Of a DNA stretch of 64,000 nucleotides, positions 58,939-64,000 are shown one piece after another. The notes below the pieces were generated by a model, which saw only the letters and a list, made by a program, of their open reading frames with translations, was not told the origin of the DNA and made no database searches. The position numbers were made by a program, and so were the translations under genes. The stretch's first letter is position 1, and every line of letters begins with the position of its first letter. The stretch covers positions 134,815 to 198,814 of the forward strand of contig JABHDC010000065.1 in the NCBI GenBank assembly GCA_018673255.1, read 5' to 3'. This stretch comes from Gemmatimonadota bacterium (GTDB taxonomy: Bacteria > Latescibacterota > UBA2968 > UBA8231).

Positions 58939-59394
58939 ATGCGTATTGAAGGGTTACCCAATCTTCAAAAGGTATCCCAACCCAGTCAGCGCACCGACTC
59001 GACGCGGCAGCGGCGATCGGCCAGCGAGACATCTGATTCTGTCGAGATCTCGACAACGGCGAAGCAGGCCGCAGATCTGAGCGAAGCGGCTCGGACGGCA
59101 CCTGACACGCTGAACCCCCGGATCGAAGAGGTCCGTCAGCGGGTTGCGTCAGGATTCTACGAATCTGATGATGTCCGACGCGAAATCGCCGGAGCGATCC
59201 TGAACTCCGATAGCGTGCGGCCTGTCGTTGACGAGATCGGCGTGGTACGTCAGGCCAAGCAGCAGCTGGATAGCGTTCCTGACACGCGTCCTGAGCGTGT
59301 GAATCAGGCACGTGAGCGGGTAGCCAGCGGGTTCTACGATCAACCGGAGGTCCGTGAAGCTGCGGTCGATGGTTTCATCAACGAGCTGGCCTGA
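58939..59394 (+). CDS. flgM: Anti-sigma-28 factor FlgM with duplicated C-terminal motif
   Basis: Inhibitor of sigma-28, exported when the hook is complete. 151 residues versus about 100 in enterics. The N-terminus MRIEGLPNLQKVSQ and SDSVEISTTAKQAADLS is typical. The sigma-binding helical segment is present twice: RIEEVRQRVASGFYESDDVR (about residue 61) and RVNQARERVASGFYDQPEVR (about residue 118), each followed by a short AG/DG helix ending. Both copies have the VASGFY core corresponding to IANGTYKVDAEKIA in Salmonella. Shine-Dalgarno GGGGGGAG lies 4 bp before ATG, and a perfect sigma-28 promoter is just upstream. Confidence 0.85.
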   Translation: MRIEGLPNLQKVSQPSQRTDSTRQRRSASETSDSVEISTTAKQAADLSEAARTAPDTLNPRIEEVRQRVASGFYESDDVRREIAGAILNSDSVRPVVDEIGVVRQAKQQLDSVPDTRPERVNQARERVASGFYDQPEVREAAVDGFINELA

Positions 59395-59516
59395 TAGATA
59401 TCTGGTCTGAGATTGGCCTGATTCATTCAGTCCGAAGTCGGCTCCTGGCGGATCCGGCGGGCTGGAAGCAGTCTGGGTAGTCGGTAGATACCACTGGGTT
59501 GACATAAGCACTTGCC

Positions 59517-59547
59517 AAGGGGGACGATTGATGAGATCGTCCCCCTT
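59517..59547 (+). terminator. Rho-independent terminator after flgM
   Basis: AAGGGGGACGAT-tgatgag-ATCGTCCCCCTT, 12 perfect pairs, then GATTTGTTC. Confidence 0.85.
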
Positions 59548-59592
59548 GATTTGTTCTGGTACTGCGCTCAACGGTTTGGAAGGATGGCACAG

Positions 59593-60546
59593 ATGGGGAA
59601 TCATCACCTGGTCGGAATCGACGCCGGCGGCACCCGAACCCGTGCCCTGGCAGCCCACCAGGACTGTGTGTATTCCCGATCTGAGGCGGGGGCGGGCAAC
59701 TATCAGATCCTCGGTCTGGCGGGCGTGGTCGAGTTGTTCAGCGGTCTCGTCGCCCAATTAGAGGTAGACTCACGTCGCACGACTCTCTGCGCAGCACTGG
59801 CCGGTGCCGGTCGCCTGGAAGAGCAGGAGCGCCTGACCGCAGCGCTGCTTGAACGTGGAGTTGCGTCCCGGATCTGCATCGTGGCTGACGCCCGTGCCGC
59901 GCTCGAGGGGGCCCATGGTGGCGATGCTGGTATTATTGCCATTGCCGGGACCGGTTCGATCGTGATGGGCCGCGGGAAGGCCTCACAGGTCGAGAGAGCA
60001 GGTGGGTGGGGGCCATTGCTGGGCGACGAAGGCAGCGCGTATTCACTCGTCATGGCCGGTCTTCGGGCCGCCGGGCGGGCCCACGACGGTTCGGGCCCTG
60101 TGACGCGGCTGGAAGCTGATCTTCTCAAGTATCTCGGACTGGCCGATTGGGACCGCCTGATCCCTGCCTTGTATGGCGGCAGTCTCGAGCGAGATCGCCT
60201 GGCGGGTGCCTGCCCGGTGGTTTTCCAGGCTGCTCGAGAAGGTGACGAAGTCGCCCGACAGATCATCTCATTCGGTGCACGCAGGCTGGGAGAGCAGATT
60301 CGAGCCGTTGCCCGCCGCCTTGATCTACATCCGGCAGCAGTGACGCTGGCCGGCGGGCTGGGCGAGGCCGAAGGTGACTGGCTCTGGGCTGAAATGCAGG
60401 CCAATGGCGTTGCCCACAGCGGTGAACCGGAACTGCGTCGGGTGCCGGCACACCTGCCGCCGGTCGGTGGTGCGCTGTTGCTGGCCTTCGCCCATGCCGG
60501 TCTGGAGGCACCACCGGTCTCCTGGGCCGACTGTGAGAGCGGTTGA
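59593..60546 (+). CDS. BadF/N-acetylglucosamine-kinase-family ATPase
   Basis: 317 residues of the ASKHA kinase fold, most like the bacterial N-acetylglucosamine kinase/BadF group. Motifs: HLVGIDAGGTRTRALAA (phosphate 1 loop, residues 6-18), the GDAGIIAIAGTGSIVMGRG second phosphate loop near residue 110, and adenosine-side VTLAGGLGEAEGDW near 250. It could phosphorylate GlcNAc or a related sugar during cell-wall recycling; substrate not proved. ATG 59593 has GGAAGG 9 bp upstream, whereas ATG 59584 is too near it. It stands alone after the flgM terminator, with hrcA about 150 bp downstream. Confidence 0.82.
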   Translation: MGNHHLVGIDAGGTRTRALAAHQDCVYSRSEAGAGNYQILGLAGVVELFSGLVAQLEVDSRRTTLCAALAGAGRLEEQERLTAALLERGVASRICIVADARAALEGAHGGDAGIIAIAGTGSIVMGRGKASQVERAGGWGPLLGDEGSAYSLVMAGLRAAGRAHDGSGPVTRLEADLLKYLGLADWDRLIPALYGGSLERDRLAGACPVVFQAAREGDEVARQIISFGARRLGEQIRAVARRLDLHPAAVTLAGGLGEAEGDWLWAEMQANGVAHSGEPELRRVPAHLPPVGGALLLAFAHAGLEAPPVSWADCESG

Positions 60547-60696
60547 CACTCGGCTGAAGGCCGTTAGTTTCCTCTAGTCTATCATGCCATCTCCCCGGCA
60601 TTGATCGACACCACCCACCACCGCCTCCCCGGAAGGCGGACCGGCACCGGCGGGGGATCTCTCACCCGCATCCGGCCGGCCCGGCAGGACTGCCTC

Positions 60697-61722
60697 GTGC
60701 CACGCGACCAACTCAGCGAACGCGAAGAGCTCATACTCGCAACCCTCGTGCGCGCCCACGTCGAGACCGGTGCGCCCGTCGGGTCGACTGCCCTGCTGGC
60801 GCGCAATCCACATGTGGATATCAGTGCTGCCACAGTTCGCAAGACCCTGGGCTCTTTGGAAGACAAGGGCTACGTACAGCAGCCGCACACCTCCGCCGGG
60901 CGTCTGCCGACGAATCGCGGTTATCGCTTCTTTGTCGCTCACACGGTCGATCTGGCAGAACAACCCATTCTCGACGTCGATCGCCAGCGCCGGGAGATCG
61001 AGCGGCAACTGCAGCAACTATCAGCTGATGAGATCCATGGTCAGCTCGCCGAGATCATCGGCGATGTCACGATGCAACTGGGCCTGGTACTGGCGCCAAA
61101 TTTTGAGCAAGGCCAATTGGCTCGCCTCGAACTGGTGCACCTGACGGATCGTCGCTTGCTACTGGTTGTCAATCTGAGTGCCGGCCTGGTCCGATCTCTG
61201 GTGATCGAGGTTGGAACGAGAGTGGAACGTCGGGACCTGGAGGGGGTCGCCACCCGCCTCAATGAGCTTCTGGGGGGGCTGACGATTTCCGAAGTGCAGA
61301 ACACGGTGCGTGAACGGATCGGTGACATGGCCTGCGGTTCCCCCGAACTGCTGCGGGTGGTCGTGGACGAGATTGAAGCCCTTGGCCAGCGTCCGGCTGA
61401 TGATGTTCATGTTTCCGGGACGCACAACATCTGTATTCAACCAGAATTCCGAGATGCCCTCGATGTGGCATCCGTCCTTGAACTGGTAGAGCACAAGGAT
61501 GTCCTGGCCCAGGTTCTGGCTGGACGGCAAGGCGTCGTTGTGACGATCGGCGACGAGAATGACCGCCGTGAGTTGCGCCTATGCAGCCTCGTGACTGCCA
61601 GCTATGACATCGCTGGGTCGCAAGGGGTGATCGGCGTCGTTGGCCCCACAAGAATGCCGTATGACCGGGTCGTGGCTCTCGTCGACTATGCCGCTTCCAG
61701 AGCAGCACAGCTGGGCGCCTGA
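60697..61722 (+). CDS. hrcA: Heat-inducible transcription repressor HrcA
   Basis: 341 residues, normal length, starting at GTG 60697: PRDQLSEREELILATLVRAH aligns with the HrcA N-terminal winged-helix domain, and AGGA lies near the expected distance. The region GAPVGSTALLARNPHVDISA and TVRKTLGSLEDKGYVQQPHT, SAGRLPTNRGYRFFV is diagnostic. The remainder contains the inserted dimerisation domain and ends VVALVDYAASRAAQLGA. The upstream ORF extension to 60601 lacks family similarity. It should bind CIRCE sites; I do not find a CIRCE inverted repeat in the gap upstream. The operon continues with grpE and dnaK. Confidence 0.93.
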   Translation: MPRDQLSEREELILATLVRAHVETGAPVGSTALLARNPHVDISAATVRKTLGSLEDKGYVQQPHTSAGRLPTNRGYRFFVAHTVDLAEQPILDVDRQRREIERQLQQLSADEIHGQLAEIIGDVTMQLGLVLAPNFEQGQLARLELVHLTDRRLLLVVNLSAGLVRSLVIEVGTRVERRDLEGVATRLNELLGGLTISEVQNTVRERIGDMACGSPELLRVVVDEIEALGQRPADDVHVSGTHNICIQPEFRDALDVASVLELVEHKDVLAQVLAGRQGVVVTIGDENDRRELRLCSLVTASYDIAGSQGVIGVVGPTRMPYDRVVALVDYAASRAAQLGA

Positions 61723-61795
61723 TCATAACCCGCACTCGGATCGAGCGGGATTCCACTCGATTCAAAACACATACACACCGAGAAGCAACGCATCG

Positions 61796-62464
61796 ATGAG
61801 CAGTGAGAAAGAAGAAGCCCTGACTGACGAGGAACAGCAGGCCAAGGTTGCGGCAGATGAAGCCGCCGCGTCGACGAATGACGATGACTCGACGAATCCC
61901 GAGGACTCCAAGAACGACGAGGAGGCGACAACAGCCCAAGAGCCTGAGGAAGTCGATGAGCTCACCGCTGCCCGCCTCCAGGCTGCCCAGTTCCAGGATC
62001 GGTATCTGCGATCTGCAGCCGAACTAGAGAACTTCCGCAAACGGACCGCCAAGGCTCGCGCTGAGACACGTGACGACACGCTTCGGGATGTGCTGCTGCA
62101 AGTCGCGCCACTTCTCGATAATCTGCGCCGAGCCCTCGAGCAGGAAACGGATGATGCCGCGGCCGTGCGGCAAGGGGTCGAGATCATCGTGACCCAATTC
62201 AAAGATGTTCTCAGCGGTTACGGGCTCCAGGAGATCGAAGCGATGGGCAAGCCCTTCGATCCCAATGAACACGAAGCCATGATGCAGGTACCGACGGCTG
62301 ACCATCCTCCGGGCACAGTGATGCAGGAGATGGAGAAGGGATTCCGGTTGCGTGATCGAGTCGTGCGTCCGTCGCGCGTCATCGTGAGCAGTGAACTGGA
62401 CCACGAAACAAATCAGGACGACAAGACCAACACGACAGAATCAGACGAAGAAGGGCAGGCGTAA
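61796..62464 (+). CDS. grpE: Nucleotide-exchange factor GrpE
   Basis: 222 residues. An acidic, low-complexity N-terminus (about 60 residues rich in Glu, Asp and Thr) precedes a long helix and the GrpE beta domain: RYLRSAAELENFRKRTAKAR, VLLQVAPLLDNLRRALE, GVEIIVTQFKDVLSGYGLQE and GKPFDPNEHEAMMQVPTAD, HPPGTVMQEMEKGFRLRDRV. The product drives ADP release from DnaK. ATG 61796 was chosen since upstream codons lack family similarity. It lies 73 bp after hrcA and 6 bp before dnaK. Confidence 0.95.
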   Translation: MSSEKEEALTDEEQQAKVAADEAAASTNDDDSTNPEDSKNDEEATTAQEPEEVDELTAARLQAAQFQDRYLRSAAELENFRKRTAKARAETRDDTLRDVLLQVAPLLDNLRRALEQETDDAAAVRQGVEIIVTQFKDVLSGYGLQEIEAMGKPFDPNEHEAMMQVPTADHPPGTVMQEMEKGFRLRDRVVRPSRVIVSSELDHETNQDDKTNTTESDEEGQA

Positions 62465-62470
62465 GACACG

Positions 62471-64000
62471 ATGGGCAAGGTCATCGGTATCGATCTGGGG
62501 ACGACGAATTCCTGTGTGGCGGTAATGGAAGGCAAAGAGCCTGAAGTGATCGCCAATGCCGAGGGCGGTCGCACGACGCCTTCGATGGTAGGTTTCGCCA
62601 ATGACGGTGAACGCCTGGTGGGCCAGACGGCCAAGCGGCAGGCGGTGACGAATCCGACGAAGACAGTATTTTCGGTGAAGCGCTTCATGGGCCGCCGGTT
62701 TGATGAAGTGTCGGAGGAGATCCGTGAGGCACCCTTCACGGTGAAGGCCGGTGCACGTGAACTGGCAGCGGTGGAGATCGACAGCACAGACTACACGCCG
62801 CCGGAGATTGCAGCGATGGTGCTGCAGAAGATGAAGGCGACGGCCGAGGATTACCTCGGCGAAGAGGTCACCCAGGCTGTGGTGACCGTGCCGGCCTACT
62901 TCAACGACGCGCAGCGCCAGGCGACGAAAGATGCTGGCACGATTGCCGGCCTCGAAGTGCTCCGCATCGTCAATGAGCCCACGGCCGCGGCCCTGGCCTA
63001 CGGCCTGGACCGGGAGACCTCGAGTGAGAAGATCGCCGTCTACGACCTGGGCGGTGGCACCTTCGATATCTCGGTTCTGGAGCTGGGTGACGGCGTCTTC
63101 GAAGTGAAGAGCACGAATGGTGACACCCATTTGGGTGGAGATGACTTCGACCAGCATATCATCGACTGGATCGCCGACGAATTTCAGACCACCGAAGGCA
63201 TCGACCTGCGCCAGGATCCGATGGCCCTGCAGCGTCTGAAGGAAGCCGGCGAAAAGGCCAAGTGTGAGTTGTCGTCCTCCGGCACAACGGAGATCCACCT
63301 GCCCTTCATCACCGCCGATCAGACCGGCCCCAAACACGTACAGATGACACTGACCAAGGCCAAGTTCGAGCAACTGGTCGAGGACCTGGTGGAGCGTACG
63401 AAGGGACCGTGTCTGCAGGCGATCAAGGATTCCGGCCTGAGCGCCTCCGAGATCGACGAGGTGATCCTGGTCGGTGGCTCGACCCGGATCCCGCGCGTGC
63501 AGGAAGTGGTGAAGGAGCTGTTCGGTAGGGAGCCGCACCGCGGCGTGAATCCGGATGAGGTCGTCGCGATCGGCGCCGCCATTCAGGCCGGTGTGCTGTC
63601 CGGTGAGGTCGACGATGTGCTGCTGTTGGATGTCACCCCGCTGAGCTTCGGCATCGAGACCATGGGCGGCGTGATGACGAAGTTGATCGAGCGCAACACG
63701 ACGATCCCCACCAAGAAGAGTCAGATCTTCTCGACCGCCGTCGACAATCAGCCCACCGTCGAGGTACACGTGCTGCAGGGTGATCGGGAATTCGCCAACG
63801 ACAATCGCACGCTGGGGCGCTTCCATCTGGATGGCATCCCCTCGGCACCGCGCGGCATGCCACAGGTCGAGGTCTCTTTCGACATCGATGCCAATGGCAT
63901 CCTGAATGTGTCGGCGAAGGACAAGGGCACGAACAAGGAGCAGTCGATCCGCATCGAATCGTCGAGTGGTCTGTCGAGCGACGACGTTGAGCAGATGCAG
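62471..64000 (+). CDS. dnaK: Molecular chaperone DnaK (3' end beyond window)
   Basis: Hsp70 ATP-dependent chaperone; 510 codons are present and the frame is still open at the right edge. The ATPase domain carries [54 protein letters not shown] and [20 protein letters not shown]; the linker/substrate domain begins near [20 protein letters not shown] and continues [20 protein letters not shown]. Follows grpE by 6 bp, within the hrcA-grpE-dnaK operon (dnaJ may follow outside). A 461-codon antisense frame over it is a shadow. Confidence 0.98.
   Translation, partial: MGKVIGIDLGTTNSCVAVMEGKEPEVIANAEGGRTTPSMVGFANDGERLVGQTAKRQAVTNPTKTVFSVKRFMGRRFDEVSEEIREAPFTVKAGARELAAVEIDSTDYTPPEIAAMVLQKMKATAEDYLGEEVTQAVVTVPAYFNDAQRQATKDAGTIAGLEVLRIVNEPTAAALAYGLDRETSSEKIAVYDLGGGTFDISVLELGDGVFEVKSTNGDTHLGGDDFDQHIIDWIADEFQTTEGIDLRQDPMALQRLKEAGEKAKCELSSSGTTEIHLPFITADQTGPKHVQMTLTKAKFEQLVEDLVERTKGPCLQAIKDSGLSASEIDEVILVGGSTRIPRVQEVVKELFGREPHRGVNPDEVVAIGAAIQAGVLSGEVDDVLLLDVTPLSFGIETMGGVMTKLIERNTTIPTKKSQIFSTAVDNQPTVEVHVLQGDREFANDNRTLGRFHLDGIPSAPRGMPQVEVSFDIDANGILNVSAKDKGTNKEQSIRIESSSGLSSDDVEQMQ

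Noticed and set aside
62441..63826. 461-codon ORF on the minus strand over dnaK
   Set aside because: Known antisense shadow of GC-rich dnaK genes; dnaK on the plus strand is unmistakable.
1..64000. Mobile elements, CRISPR arrays, toxin-antitoxin or phage genes
   Set aside because: Read through for transposase, integrase, repeat-spacer and restriction-like patterns; none seen. The window is mostly housekeeping, envelope and flagellar genes.

Overview
The window is about 64 kb of GC-rich (about 60% by eye) chromosomal DNA from a flagellated diderm bacterium. Diderm character rests on an Mla/MCE phospholipid-transport operon, lipoprotein signal peptides, Lgt and the FlgH/FlgI L- and P-rings. 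The phylum cannot be fixed from sequence alone. The Lgt signature variant, the CsrA-FliW-flagellin module, the sigma-54/sigma-28 flagellar promoters and an ElbD-like lipid enzyme point away from enterobacteria and toward a Myxococcota/deltaproteobacterial or FCB-type (for example Latescibacterota-like) lineage. I saw no transposase, integrase, prophage, CRISPR array, rRNA or tRNA.

Layout. 1-9.5 kb: a 5'-truncated glycosyltransferase; a sulfatase-modifying-factor-like lipoprotein translationally coupled to a CheY-like receiver; an unknown 723-aa protein overlapping a lipoprotein and then a cysteine desulfurase; an aspartate/aromatic aminotransferase. 9.0-14.8 kb (minus): a tightly overlapped Mla-type operon (MCE protein, PqiC-like lipoprotein, unknown predicted outer-membrane barrel, STAS-MlaE permease, MlaF ATPase, then folA). 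15-24 kb: a diacylglycerol-kinase-family gene, then a likely operon of a four-domain acyl reductase/AMP-ligase/carrier/acyltransferase protein, lgt, an old-yellow-enzyme-type reductase and a PIG-L deacetylase. 24-29 kb: amidohydrolase, DUF2231 membrane protein, rpiA, GNAT acetyltransferase, glycosyltransferase and sulfotransferase.

29-59.4 kb is a late flagellar island: a MotE-like protein, a secreted formylglycine-enzyme-like protein, then flgF-flgG-flgA-flgH-flgI-flgJ-flgN-flgK-flgL behind a sigma-54 promoter, fliW-csrA, two very large glycosyltransferases, three flagellins, flaG, a giant fliD, fliS, a fliT-like gene and flgM. The first flagellin has a near-consensus sigma-54 promoter; the second and third have sigma-28-like promoters, and flgM has a perfect one. 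All three flagellin leaders carry GGA motifs in or next to hairpin loops and at the Shine-Dalgarno, as expected for CsrA repression relieved by FliW. The two glycosyltransferases between csrA and the flagellins are good candidates for flagellin glycosylation.

59.5-64 kb: a BadF/N-acetylglucosamine-kinase-family gene and the heat-shock operon hrcA-grpE-dnaK, with dnaK running off the right edge.

The most unusual items are the four-domain lipid enzyme whose adenylation domain lacks the usual A10 lysine, the unknown barrel inside the Mla operon, the triple-GT2 protein, the duplicated FlgM C-terminal motif, the expanded FliD, and the predicted CsrA control of three flagellins.
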